Shown: positions 1 to 10,820 of the stretch, in pieces
Layout: each line of letters starts with the position of its first letter
How positions within the stretch are numbered: the first letter of the stretch is position 1
DNA from: Neopestalotiopsis rosae
Taxonomy: Eukaryota; Ascomycota; Sordariomycetes; Amphisphaeriales; Sporocadaceae
Reading direction: 5' to 3'
Assembly: GCA_023078685.1 (NCBI GenBank)
Contig: JALGAS010000008.1
Location: 3,499,786 to 3,563,785 of the forward strand
Length of the DNA: 64,000 nucleotides
Translations under genes and position numbers: made by a program
The notes under the pieces: generated by a model
The model's database searches: none
What the model saw: the letters and a program-made list of their open reading frames with translations, nothing else
Told to the model about the DNA's origin: nothing

Positions 1-2063
1 ACTGAAGACTGGGGTGCTTGCTCGGCAGACTGGTACACAGACTGTTGGACCTCGGACGTCTGGGGTGCCTGGTAGACTGACTGATACTCGGACGACTTGG
101 GGGCCTGGTAGACTGACTGGTACTCGGCCGATTGAGGTGCCTGAGCGCTTGACTGGTAGACTGATTGGTACTCAGAAGACTTGGGTGCTTGTTCAGCTGA
201 CTGGTAGACGGACTGGTACGCGGTTGTCTGTGGTGCTTGGTACTCGGAAGTCTTGGACTCCTTTGGTGCCTGGTACTCAGAGGTCTCTGGAGCAGCGTAG
301 CTAGAGTACTGGGACTCATTAGGGGCAGAATAGCTTGAAGCCTTGGACTCTTCCGAGTGTGAGTAGACAGATTGCTCAGGAGCGGAGTAGCTTGAAGCCT
401 TGGAGACCTCAGGAGCAGAATAGCTTGATGCCTTTGTCTCCTGAGCTGAGTAGCCTGACTGCTCGGGAGCGGAGTAGCTCGAAGCGTGGGACTCTACAGG
501 AGCAGAGTAGCTTGATGCCTTTGTCTCCTGGGCCGAGTAACCTGATTGCTCAGGAGCGGAGTAGCTAGAAGCGTGGGACTCCTCGGCATGGCCAGTCTCA
601 GCAGGGGCGGAGTAGCTTGAAGCATGGGACTCTTCGGCGTGGCCAGTCTCGGCTGGAGCAGCATAGCTCGAGGCGTGAGATTCCTCAGCGTGACCAGTCT
701 CGGCCGGGGCGGCGGCGCTCTGAGCGTGAGACTCCTCAGCGTGACCAGTCTCAGCAGGTGCGGCAGCGCTTTGAGCGTGGGATTCCTCAGCGTGACCAGT
801 TTCGGCTGGGGCAGCTTGAGCTGAGCCCTCGGCATGACCGGACTCGGCAGGGGCAGCTTGAGCCGAACCCTGGGACTGTGCCGGTGCGGCACCACCGCTC
901 TGAGCTCCGCCTTGTTCTCCGCCTTGCGCACCGCCTTGAGCACCACCCTGAGCACCACCTTGAGCACCACCCTGAGCACCACCCTGAGCACCACCTTCTT
1001 CACCACCACCGCCGGCGAGAATGACAGACGAAGTGGCAGCATAGCTGGCCTGGTCCGCTCCGAGGCCTCCTGCTCCAGCGACATAGGTAGCTGAAACGGA
1101 GGCGGAGGTGAGCGACGCGCCGAGAGATGAGTAGCTGGAGGCGGCAGCAGCAGAGTAGCTTGATGCAGAAGCCGCATTGTAGCTCGACTGCGAAGCCGAC
1201 TTCGAAGCCGACTTCGACGATGGAGAGGCTGAGGCCGACTGGGGAGCAGCGGTAGAAGCTGACAAAGCACTTGCTGAGCTCGCACCGTAAAGCGACGAAT
1301 AGCTAGACTGAGCAGCTTGAGCGTAGCTCGAGTAGGAAGCAGCGTTTGATGGCGAGGCAGACAAGGCACTGTAGCTCGAAGAAGCGTAATTCGAGGAGTA
1401 GCCATTGTTGGCAGAGCCAGAGTTGGATTGAGAGGCAGCCTTGTATGAGGAACTTGCGGGGTAGGAGGCTGTTACCGTTGCACTGGCGGCACCTCCGGCG
1501 TAAAGAGAAGAGTAGCTCGACTGCGCGGCGGCGCCATATGTCGACCAGTCACTTGCGCTGCTTCCACTGTAGAGAGAGGAGTAGCTGGACTGAGCGGCAG
1601 AGGCATAAGATTGCCAGTCACTCGGAGCAGCGTTGCCTCCGTAGAGGGAAGAGTAGCTGGATTGAGCAGCAGAAGCATACGATTGCCAGTCGCTCGGAGC
1701 AGCGTTTCCACCGTAAAGTGAAGAATAGGCGGATTGAGCAGCAGAAGCATACGATTGCCAGTCGCTCGGAGCACCACTGGGGCCTCCTTGGCCACCCTGA
1801 CCACCGGGGCCCCAACCTCCTTGGCCACCCTGAGAACCGGGGCCCCAACCTCCGTGTCCTCCCGGGCCGTGGCCGAAGCCTCCCTCCTCACCACCAGGAG
1901 GGCCGTGGCCTCCATGGCCACCGCCTTGTCCAGGACCCCAGTTGCCGTTGCCGGGGCCAGCTTGGCCCTGATCACCTCCCTGATTTCCTCCCCATCCTCC
2001 CCATCCTCCCGGGAGCGCCAGAGCAGTGCCGGCAAGGGCAAGAAGGGTTGCAGTTCCCTTCAT
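1..2063 (-). CDS. secreted modular repeat protein (Ser/Ala/Tyr/Gln/Gly-rich), partial
   Basis: The minus-strand frame starting at ATG 2063 stays open to base 1, giving at least 687 codons; the C-terminus lies outside the window. The first residues (MKGTATLLALAGTALA) form a clear signal peptide. Modules follow in order: a Gly/Trp/His/Gln-rich part (about 1790-2008); four 72-bp tandem repeats encoding units with SDWQSYASAAQ and SSLYGG (about 1490-1780); a Ser/Ala/Tyr tract (about 1040-1490); GGAQ tetrapeptides in 12-bp repeats (about 900-1010); 17-20 residue units with APAETGHAEESHA (about 560-850); APEQSGYSAQETKA-like units (about 300-560); and SVYQAPKSSEYQ-like units down to base 1. No catalytic domain is visible. 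The composition suggests an extracellular, wall-associated or matrix/adhesin-like protein, which is inference. Other long frames in this interval, on both strands, are by-products of the repeats. Confidence 0.8.
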   Translation of the reverse strand, partial: MKGTATLLALAGTALALPGGWGGWGGNQGGDQGQAGPGNGNWGPGQGGGHGGHGPPGGEEGGFGHGPGGHGGWGPGSQGGQGGWGPGGQGGQGGPSGAPSDWQSYASAAQSAYSSLYGGNAAPSDWQSYASAAQSSYSSLYGGNAAPSDWQSYASAAQSSYSSLYSGSSASDWSTYGAAAQSSYSSLYAGGAASATVTASYPASSSYKAASQSNSGSANNGYSSNYASSSYSALSASPSNAASYSSYAQAAQSSYSSLYGASSASALSASTAAPQSASASPSSKSASKSASQSSYNAASASSYSAAAASSYSSLGASLTSASVSATYVAGAGGLGADQASYAATSSVILAGGGGEEGGAQGGAQGGAQGGAQGGAQGGAQGGEQGGAQSGGAAPAQSQGSAQAAPAESGHAEGSAQAAPAETGHAEESHAQSAAAPAETGHAEESHAQSAAAPAETGHAEESHASSYAAPAETGHAEESHASSYSAPAETGHAEESHASSYSAPEQSGYSAQETKASSYSAPVESHASSYSAPEQSGYSAQETKASSYSAPEVSKASSYSAPEQSVYSHSEESKASSYSAPNESQYSSYAAPETSEYQAPKESKTSEYQAPQTTAYQSVYQSAEQAPKSSEYQSVYQSSAQAPQSAEYQSVYQAPKSSEYQSVYQAPQTSEVQQSVYQSAEQAPQSS
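900..1010 (-). repeat. 12-bp tandem repeat encoding Gly-Gly-Ala-Gln
   Basis: The plus-strand unit caccctgagcac is repeated about seven to eight times with small changes. In the gene frame it reads GGAQ tetrapeptides with one GGEQ variant. It separates the Tyr/Ser half from the Pro/Glu/His half of the protein. Confidence 0.75.
1490..1785 (-). repeat. 72-bp tandem repeat, about 4 units, inside the secreted repeat protein
   Basis: The segment encoding SDWQ recurs at about 1543, 1615, 1687 and 1759, exactly 72 bp apart (24 codons). The two units nearest the N-terminus are almost identical in DNA, and the fourth is more diverged (TYGAAAQ instead of SYASAAQ). This suggests recent in-frame expansion by unequal exchange or slippage. 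Confidence 0.8.
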
Positions 2064-5000
2064 GTTGACTGTTGGTTAAGGCTGACCAACAATAGCGTCG
2101 TAATATGAGACTTGAGAGTAACTTTGGCGAACTTGTTACTCGTGGAAGAGTGCCGCAGAGATCACCAGAAAGCCTGGAGCCTGGGACTGCGTATTCTGAA
2201 GCGGTTGAGTCGGCAAGTATCAATAATGAAAAGCAGGGCAACGGACAGCCTTTTATCTTTCTCGAGAGTACATATCGGACCGGGACTATGGGACGGTTGC
2301 ACAACGGGCACAAGAGGCATACCATCCTGATGACCCGTCTTCATGGCCCAACCACCACCAACACCACCACTGGCCAGTTCCTCCATGGCAAATGCAATAG
2401 TCTGCGCGAGCCGAGTTATTCTGGTGGAGGCCACGCGAAATGCGAAAGCCAAAATATTCCGATGAGTAGAGCAGGGACTGGCCAGCCATGATACGAGGAG
2501 GGCGAACTGTAAGGATAGAGGAAGAGCAGCTAAAATTGGAAGTTTCTCATCGGCTGAAGGACATAAGATGGTTTGAGCATGCTGGTGCTGGTGGTCCGAA
2601 TGTACCAAGTCGAAATCAGAAAGGTACATGATATGCATGAGAGGCGTAAGCCAAGCCGTGGCCCAGGAGACTGACCTGGTGCGCCAACGACGACTTTCAC
2701 AGCATCTGCCCTTTGTCCTGGGTGCGTAGATGGGTGAAGACGACAAGGTTCGAGCTTGCACGGAATCGTCAAGCCAAGCCGATCATGGATGCCGTTTCCA
2801 TGCAGGATTCAACCAAGTAACTGGACTGTAGAAAGTTAAAAAAGAGGCTGGCAGCAAGGCAACGTGTGAAGTAATCCTAAGAACGCCGCATGCATACTGC
2901 TTCCCAAGATGGAGATGTTTGAGGCTGGAGAGGCTTTCCGCTGGCGTTGGCCATGATGATGTCCATGGACACCGCATCCAGCATGCTGCGCCATACAACA
3001 TATTATTGTCACAGCGTGTGCGCAGAGCCATGCTCTTCGCGCAGTGCCCAATCTGACAAAATGCAGCCATGGCTTCTGGACAAGTCTCTGTCTTCGTCCC
3101 TGATCCAGGAGTGACCCTCAGGGTCAAGCAAGGCGTATACAGCCACGGTGGTACCTACTATTTCCAGCTTGCCATGCGAGAATAGACTTGACTCCCGGCG
3201 CCGTGCGGTGACATGGCCCACAGCGGGTGAACACGTTCAGCTATAGAGGGACGGTAAGGTATCTAGCAATCCAATTAGTGTGCCATACAGAGAGCGCTAC
3301 ACTCACTGCTGCTCTCTGTAGGCCGTGAAGGCGGGATCGCAAAAGACGACTAGATGAACGCCGACCAACGCGGGACCGTACTTCCAGAGCAAAGCGCGAA
3401 CCAAGGCAGAGGAGCGTAAACAGTCTGTAGTAGCCTCGTGTTGCAGGTAGCCAATGCTTGTTAGCATGCGAAATATGCAACCTAAAAACGGCATCGATCT
3501 GCGACATGCACATTGGGCGTACATATGGACATAGGCATCAGGACCAAGTAAGGGAACATTGAAAAAGGTTGTTCTTCAGTGGGCTTGAACTCTAGGGGCA
3601 CGGGGAGAATCGCCCCGACCACAACTTCTGCAAGCAGCTTTTGAGTGTCTCCATGCCCCATGTATGTGGATATGCAGAAGTAAGTTGCCGCAATTTTGAG
3701 CTTCAATGGCAGTATTCCCAATTGTCCATGACGGCGAGGTGCCATGTAAGTGAGGCCGGCAGTCAATGTAAGTAAGTAAATGGAGATGCTCCGGGGATGG
3801 TTGGGTCGGCGAGCAATTGCCTTGACGATTCTCGGAACAGGCCTGGCTTGTCGAGAGGAGGTTAGGGCCTAAATGAGCTGAGCTCTAATTCGAAGCAGCT
3901 CTGGAGAGTCCTAGGGGCTAGCGGGGGGTGGTTAGAGGCATAGGGGTCAATGCCTAAAAGACAGCAGGTACAGTCTACCCAACGCGCCATCCCAAGGGCT
4001 AGCAAGTAACATGACAACATGGCAATGGACAGCGATTCAAGTATCATGCATTTTCAGCATATTTCTCTAGTCATCTAGTCATTCGCGACCCTTCATACTT
4101 ACAAGACACGAATACAAGAGATTCCGTCTCATAAGGCTGCAGGTGTATTGATGTTTTCCGTTGCGACCAAGTCTGGACGACCCTGCTTTTGGTAGATTGT
4201 CTTGTGTAAAACGGCCCGCACCTTTAGCATCGTCGTTTGATGTTGTGGTGTCTAAGATCAGTGTGCAACAAGGCGCCATCACGTTGGATCATTATCCGCT
4301 AAAAGAGACACGTAACTACTGCAAGTGTTAAGTGTCAATGCAGGCTTGTTATCGTATCTCTATCTCACACCATAACAAGCGCCGTGACGCGACGTGACCA
4401 GTGGTATTTCCATTTGCTCATCACTATAATACATAAACATCCGGAGTATGGGCGTGGGGTCGGGAAGAGTAAGTGGTGGCGGGGTGCGTCTCCCTTGCTG
4501 GTGAATGGCTGTACCCCGCGAGGTCGGAGGGATCATTGGGATGGGATCAGACGCCATGAATTATTTTGTGGCTACCCATCTGGTGAGTAAACACCTCTTT
4601 GAAAGAGATGAATTTTCCTTTTCCATCCAGGAGATCCCCGAAGCAGCGTCGCATACATTCTCGACCAGGGATGGTCGTTGTGGTGGATGAAGAGATGTGA
4701 GCCGCCTAGGGTCAGTCGCGATTTTAGGCTTTACGGATTCACTCTGTTACAGCACCTTATTGACGAGCCCAACATGTCGCAATAATCGGCTTTCAGCACG
4801 AAAAGGTCGCCAATTGTGAGACTTTGCTCATGGCAGACGAATAACAAGTGAGCCTCGATTCTTTTGCTCCGTTAGACGTACTCGGCCATCGGCATGCAAT
4901 AATGCTTGCAACATATGCTCAAAGACGACAAATATGAATTAAATTATATGCTTGTTCTTTGAGCCGCATCTGCCCTAAATCGTATTGGGCCCAGATCTGC

Positions 5001-6564
5001 ATAGGAGAATTAATAGTGTGGGTACATGGGCATGAGGTAGGCATAGACAAGCATAAAGCTTCTTTCGAGAGGCTGAGTGAAGCATGAATTACATCATCAC
5101 TCCTCGATTACGAGATGAACACTCACTCGTGGACGAACTGTTTCAACGATGAAGACGAAAAAGAACGAGAGATGAGGAGAGTGGAAGGGAAAAGAAGAAC
5201 GAACCTCAGTGTGTGAAATCGGATCTTTCGTCACTAACAGCCAAGTACCTATGTAGAGGTACGGAAGAATGGTCTCCCAACCGCCTGTTATTATTCGTTG
5301 AGGGAGAAGCATAGGTATTTCAATTTAGCCGGCCAACGATTCTTGACATGCCATGGAATGACAATGATACTTAGCCACTACCATGAAGGCACTCGCCTCC
5401 AGGACTGCTACTGCCATGGAGCATATTCATGGTTCTATTCCTAATACATGGGTAATCGCATGAGTCACCATCGACTATAGAGCGATACATTGGTGAGAGC
5501 ATTCCACGCCTAAATCACCCATTTCTGATCCAGAGCTGGCTCTGGCTTTAGTTTCTATGGACCGGAGGTATATATTGCCGGCCTACCTCGATTTGTTCTT
5601 GGCATTCCCATTGTGGCATGAAGCATGCACCTTTCAACACATACTGAGACGCCCGGAAAGCATATGACTGGATGATCTTGCCATTCATAAGTCTGGTTTC
5701 AGTGGCTAGCTGCTCAATATCCTAAGGAAGCCGGCAACCTCGAAAGCTTAAAAAGAATTCGGAAAGCACGGGTGGCATGGTGGGTGCCCAAGGTATTGCA
5801 AGCTGCCCAACCATACAATGTAAGAGTAACAAGCACGTTGCCACGCTGTGGCATGTTTTGTGGTCCTCTTTGCATTTCCTTTCCCGGCTCAATTGAATGG
5901 GCCGTTCCGTTCTTGCATTTCTGCGCGGCGTCGCCATTATACACCTGGGGCACAGCACCCCAGAACGATCTTTCGAGGTCCATGTTAACTAAGATTATAG
6001 TCTGGACTACAAACAAGGTAACCCACAGGATGAAAATCCGTGTGTATAGTATCGTTGGGACAGAAAAGACCGAAAGATGCTGGCAGATGCCGCCTTGTGG
6101 CGTTCCCAAAGTTTTCTGAGACACTTTTCCCACTCCGTCGAAGCGTTCCTCCTACATCCAACCTCCAAATGTTGTCAAATGAACTTTAAAGAAGCACGCA
6201 CAGCTACTGTACCTTCGTCGCCGCCGGGTGTTGCCAAATCCTGCAACAATCTACCTTAACCATCAACTTCAAGCAGCAAAGGACTGCCCGAAAAATCGCT
6301 CAGTCTGGGGCAATGCGCAGATCGTCTCATCATGAACGCCTATTCTGAAAGCCGCAAAGCGCATTTCCTGGAATTTGTAAGACAGCTCGAGGCCCTCTTC
6401 TGCGAGAACCCGCGAGTAACTAAGAATAACTGAATCTGATCTAGAACACCACCAAACAAAAGCCCCCCTTTCCGAGACACCAAAACATCGCAACTCGGCA
6501 CACATCTCGGTCCCTCCCATAGCTCCCTCCAAAAGAAGGACAAAAAAAAAAAAAAAAAAAAGGC
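2064..6564. other. 4.5 kb stretch with no convincing gene
   Basis: The right flank of the repeat protein presumably holds its promoter. The longest frames (199 codons on minus at 2162-2761; 139 codons on minus at 5714-6133) lack domain motifs, a signal peptide or supportable splice sites, and their compositions look random. Base composition drifts AT-rich around 4.9-5.0 kb. I see no terminal repeats, transposase motifs or tRNA. It may hold long regulatory DNA, a non-coding transcript or decayed sequence. Confidence 0.6.
6542..6561. repeat. homopolymer A run of about 20
   Basis: An uninterrupted A tract on the plus strand ends 3 bases before the stop codon (6565-6567) of the minus-strand oxidoreductase. 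In the transcript it is a U-rich tract directly after the stop codon. Its length is prone to sequencing error and polymorphism. Confidence 0.85.
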
Positions 6565-8070
6565 CTAAGTATACCACGTAGGCTCGGGGATCTCGCCCAG
6601 GAGCTGATACCTGCCCAGCTCGCGGTTCTTGTACGAGACAGGGTCGTGCAGCGTGTGCGTGCGCACGTCCCGCCAGTACCGGTCGAGCCCGACGGCCGTG
6701 GCCGTGGCCCTGGAGCCCGTCACCTCGAACACGCCCGCCGTGACGCGCAGCGACGTGTCCGTCGTCGCCACCTTGGCGCTGGCCACCCACTCGGCCAGCT
6801 CGCCGCGCGCGCGCGCCGTCAGCCCTCCCCGCTGCGTCGAGGAGGGACCGCCGTGCTGGGCGTAGACGTCGTCCACCTCGCGCCCGGCCCTGTCTGCCAG
6901 CGCCTCTGCGGCCCGCAGGTGCGCCAGGAAGTTTCCGTAGGTCGAGAGCACGTAGAACTCGTCCGTGGCTTTTTCTTTGTTCTAAATGGGGAGGGTGGAT
7001 CGTAAAGTTAGAAACCAAGAATTGGAAGAACAAAAAAGTATACATTGTCCGGGTTCCCCACTTACATCGCCTCCATAGGGCCAAGCTCGTGTGTTCTTCG
7101 TAGTATACTTTGAGCCATATTCCAAAGCGCCGAGTGCGATACCTAGATAGAAATTGGCGAATACCAATTGAATGCTAGCATCACGTCAGTAATCAACATT
7201 CTTCTCTGGCCTATATCCTCCAGAGGTAAGGAACCCACCCAGGCAATAGAAGGCTTGCAAAGGGAATTGCCAGCACGGACGGATCTGGTCTCTTTGTCTC
7301 TGGGTCCCATCCCAGTGCATCCGACCACTCTGCCTTGACGCCCTGTATCGTGACGCCTCCGGACTCTGTCAAGCGTAGTCCAACATTGTCCCAATTATGC
7401 TTGAAGGTGATGCCCGGCTGCTGGGTCGGCACAAAGGCAAATATATGATCCCCCGCCCCGTCGAGTACGCCCTCCAGGACGGTCAGGTCAGACACCACGC
7501 CGCCTGTATTGAAGTGCTTGGCTCCGTTGAAAATCAAATGATCCCCTTCGACCGTGATCTTCAGGTCAGCATCTCGTGGGTTGACAGCTCCTCCAATGAA
7601 ATAGTTGTTGCTAATGACGAGCTTTTGGATGCGATCAATCTGCTCGTCTCTTCCTATAATGTTGGCAGTGGTGGACCACAGTAAATGATAACCTAGCAAC
7701 ATTCCAATAGAGCTATAACACATCTTGTCAACATTGCTCAGAATCTCATCGTTTGTTCCTCATCTTACCCGTCGGCTTTGGCGACTTCGCGGATGGCCCG
7801 GTAAGCTACACTCCAAGGCTGTCCTCCGCCGCCGTACTTAGTCCAGCCTAGAATCTTGAGCAAACCAGAGTGCTTGAGCAGTTGTACTTCGGCTCTGGGT
7901 GATTTGTTTTCCCTCTCACGCGCAGCCGCATCCTGCTCCAGTACAGCCGCCACATCTTTGGCACGCTGAATCCAGCCCGGTTCGTCTCCAGGCAGATCGG
8001 CCCATTTGGTTGCATACTCGTTGTACACTGCTGGGTCAGTGCTTGGCACTGTCTTGGTGGCGTCTGCCAT
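6565..8070 (-). CDS. DszC/SfnB-like acyl-CoA dehydrogenase-fold flavin oxidoreductase
   Basis: Four exons read on the minus strand: 8070-7769, 7712-7239, 7174-7066 and 6981-6565, giving 433 residues. The introns (56, 64 and 84 nt) have GTAAGA, GTGGGT and GTAAGT donors and branch sites TTGACA, ACTGAC and TCTAAC. The protein has an acyl-CoA dehydrogenase layout: an N-terminal helical part, a middle beta domain (about 120-250; NNYFIGGAVNP, then HFNTGG), and a C-terminal helical bundle with NFYLGIALGALEYG and a closing DRYWRDVRTHTLHDPVSYK. This matches flavin-dependent monooxygenases such as dibenzothiophene monooxygenase DszC and SfnB; fungal relatives are often labelled 'thermophilic desulfurizing enzyme family'. 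Length agrees with DszC (about 417). FMNH2-dependent oxygenation is the family reaction; the substrate is unknown. A same-strand methyltransferase gene lies 707 bp upstream. Confidence 0.85.
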
Positions 8071-8777
8071 GTCTGTTTGTTTTGTCTATATTGGCTTGTT
8101 ATGGATGGGAGCTGTGGTAAGATAAATGGGTTCAACGGACTCAAAGATGGTCAAAGCAGTGACAAAATGGTTGGAGGAAAATTCATGACCAAAGTCGGTG
8201 ATCCCAAGGGTTCAAATATCACTGGCGGTGTCACCCACTAATTCCGCACATCTGCCTGAGATATCCTTTCCTAATCACATCATCGCCGTCGTCCCAATTG
8301 CGTATTCAGGTTGCGGGATGTCGCCCTCGCATCTCCCCCTGCAGCCGTGATTGGCGTGATGGGTTTCAGGCGATCTCGCCAGGGTACAATTCACAGTCCC
8401 AAGACCCCAATAGTCCCGAATCTTATTTCTACATGCAATGAACACCCAGCATCTGATAATCATGCAGAGGACCAACACTGCTTTGGCTACGTCCCTCGAG
8501 ATTGCATGTCCAAGCGATGTCAACGACAGCTCTGATTGGCAGGGTGCTTGCTATAGAGGCGGGGTCAGTGGCTACTATAGAATGCACGTCAACGAGGCCA
8601 AGAATGGCATCATTTATCGACTGCTTCGTGACCTCCGCTGATCACAACTAGACTTTTCACCTTGCGAGACCCGGAATAGGTACTGAAAAGTAGATGTTGG
8701 ATTATTCTAGGAGAAAAGTACCTATGCAGGATCTGATGACCATTGCCTTGTTCATGTGTACTGATTGCCTCGCGTTT
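8071..8777. other. intergenic region between methyltransferase and oxidoreductase
   Basis: This region runs from the 3' flank of the methyltransferase to the presumed promoter of the DszC-like gene. No frame above 82 codons and no recognisable element is visible. The gap is too long for polycistronic expression, so the two genes would need separate promoters. Confidence 0.5.
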
Positions 8778-9626
8778 TCAGTCCGAGGCCTTGCGGACAA
8801 TGGCGATTTGAGCAATGGCCTCTAGCGTGATATTCCCATCGCTATCAACACTGAACCCACTCTTCTTCTGCAGCAACTCTTTATACTTGCCCACGGCCTC
8901 ATCCCACCTCTCCTCGTCCTCCTGAGTCCATCCCCCCTCGGGCTTGCCAATGGCGGTCCAGATGGCCACGGCAAACTCGTCTAGGTCGCGGACCGGCAAA
9001 AAGGCCGACTTCTCGTGCAGCTCCACGTCGTCGTGCGCAAAGCCCCCCTCGACCAGCAGGCTGCGGATGTAGTCCCGGTCCTTGTGCTGCGGCTTGGGCT
9101 CGACGGCGAGCTTGGCCTGGGGACCCCACACGGCCCGGCGCGTCTCGCCCGCGCACTCGCCTTGGGGGATCTGCAGCCAAAAGGCCGTGACGGCGGTGCC
9201 GCCCGGCTTGAGCGTGCGGTACATTTCCCGCGCCGCGGCGACGGGGTCCTTGAGGATGGGCAACCCAAAGGACAGGAAGACGTGGGAAAAGGTGTGGTCT
9301 GGGAACGTCGTCTTCTGCGCGTCCATGATCTCGGCCCGCGACGGCCAGCCTCTGCCCGATGCATTCTGGTTGTAGATGCCGACCATGGGCGGCTCCGCGT
9401 CCGTGGCGTGGATCTTGATGCCCTCGGGCGGTGCCGTGGCGAGAATGCTCTGAGTCACTGGCCCGAGGCCGCAGGCCGCATCGTGGATGATTGAACCCGC
9501 ATGAAAAGGAGGGAGGAGTTCCATTTCATGCTTGGCAATCGTCAAGGTCTCATCGGCACCAATGATTTCAAAAAGTTTACTGTCAAAGGCTATAGCCTGC
9601 TTGGGGACGAAGCCGGAGGGGTCCAT
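8778..9626 (-). CDS. class I SAM-dependent methyltransferase
   Basis: Single exon of 282 residues from ATG 9626. Seven upstream in-frame codons begin with TTG and are probably leader sequence. SAM-binding motif I is at residues 49-55 (D-A-A-C-G-L-G), followed by an acidic motif II region (HATDAEPPM), a motif IV-like MDAQKTTFPDHTFSHVF, and a post-motif LKPGGTAVTAFW. This is the UbiE/COQ5-type Methyltransf fold that methylates small molecules. Nothing identifies the substrate, and it could serve a secondary metabolite or a xenobiotic. It lies upstream of and parallel to the DszC-like oxidoreductase, so a shared pathway is possible but unproven. Confidence 0.8.
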   Translation of the reverse strand: MDPSGFVPKQAIAFDSKLFEIIGADETLTIAKHEMELLPPFHAGSIIHDAACGLGPVTQSILATAPPEGIKIHATDAEPPMVGIYNQNASGRGWPSRAEIMDAQKTTFPDHTFSHVFLSFGLPILKDPVAAAREMYRTLKPGGTAVTAFWLQIPQGECAGETRRAVWGPQAKLAVEPKPQHKDRDYIRSLLVEGGFAHDDVELHEKSAFLPVRDLDEFAVAIWTAIGKPEGGWTQEDEERWDEAVGKYKELLQKKSGFSVDSDGNITLEAIAQIAIVRKASD

Positions 9627-10820
9627 CTTCGCAAGGCGCAGTATCAAATCGCAGTATCAATCAAAGGAGCAAGTTTGTCAAGACTCAGGATCGTGGCGGG
9701 CAGAACACAAAAAGCAGACGACATGATCGCGGCCGCTCAACGCCTTTATGGCCCACTGTCAGATTATAGTCATGCAAAGGACGTGTTGGCGCACCATTGT
9801 TGGACCAGCTAACAACCAACGGCTTCAAATGTCTAAAGGTAAAGTACCCAATCAAAAGGCGCAAAAATGAACCCCTAGATTCAGAGATCTGAAGCAGTGC
9901 GTCATGTCGCAAAAGTAGGCACTTGTTTTTGACTCGTGAGTGAGCTACATCGCAGGACAACATGAAATATAAAATATGAAGATTGAAGATTGAAAGGAAC
10001 AAAATATGGAGAACAGGACTGGTGGAGAATGGGTAGGCTTATAATGGCGCGCATAAGCTTAACGCACAAGCTTATTACTGTAGTCAATGCTGTCATCCTT
10101 GATCGCAAAATGAGTTTCAAAGATGTCGCCTTTTGACCTGCACTGTTTTCTATTGACAGAAAATGTGGATGCGCATAGCGCTCGAAGTGATGAGTATTTG
10201 CTTTCTGCCTCTTCTCTTTCTCTCGCTACTCTTCATTCAGACATCACCAATGATATTTGCTGTTTTGTTCACGCCGAGCCTGGACCTAAACCCGAGCCAT
10301 TCCTCGGCCTTTGTGCGACTGACTGCGATGCCCAATGCCTTGATATCAACTCCAACAATTTCATTGTCCTTCGTATCCCGCCGGGCGTATTTCTCAAATG
10401 TGAAGTTGGTATTGTGCATCATAAGCAAACGTGGGATCTCTTGATACCTGCGATTGGAGGGTTCCGGCATCGGTGCGCCCACATGGGTTAATGAAGGCCC
10501 CAGAGCGATGCCATCCTCCTTCCCAAAGGGGCATGAGGCAGTCCCCCGAATGCGACGCCAGAGGGCTCAGATTGCCAGCAATGCCAGGTGAGAGTACGCA
10601 ATTCGTCCCCTATTGCCGTTCCCAGGGACATCATGCAAAAGATATGCAAAAGATTGGGAGATGCCGTACTACTATGCGCTCCACATTGGCAAAGGCTTAT
10701 ATATAGATGCCAAGCCGGCAGCTTAGATCGCTTGCAGATTGCCCGTCCAGAGCCGCAAGCCGCATTGCGAACCCTTCAGTCCATATAGTCTTGTATATAC
10801 TATTAGAACAGCACCAGAAA
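9627..10820. other. divergent intergenic region, methyltransferase / nuclease
   Basis: About 1.2 kb between divergently transcribed genes, so it should contain both promoters. Frames such as 10123-10491 have no domain features. The only clear element is the TATA sequence near 10.7 kb upstream of the nuclease. Confidence 0.5.
10698..10706 (+). promoter_or_regulatory. TATA box of the P1-type nuclease gene
   Basis: TATATATAG lies about 115 bp upstream of the nuclease ATG (10821), a usual distance for inducible fungal genes with a leader of 60-90 nt. Confidence 0.55.

Noticed and set aside
14..1405. Several long frames on both strands, including a 303-codon minus frame at 494-1405
   Set aside because: They are alternative frames of the tandem repeats within the signal-peptide-bearing repeat protein and have repetitive Arg/Gln/Leu compositions without domains.
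2162..2761. 199-codon minus-strand frame
   Set aside because: No domain, signal peptide or consistent splice sites, random-looking composition, and it overlaps other equally poor frames.
5714..6133. 139-codon minus-strand frame with one hydrophobic stretch
   Set aside because: Only one weak membrane-like segment, an overlapping plus-strand frame of similar length, and no homology-like motifs.
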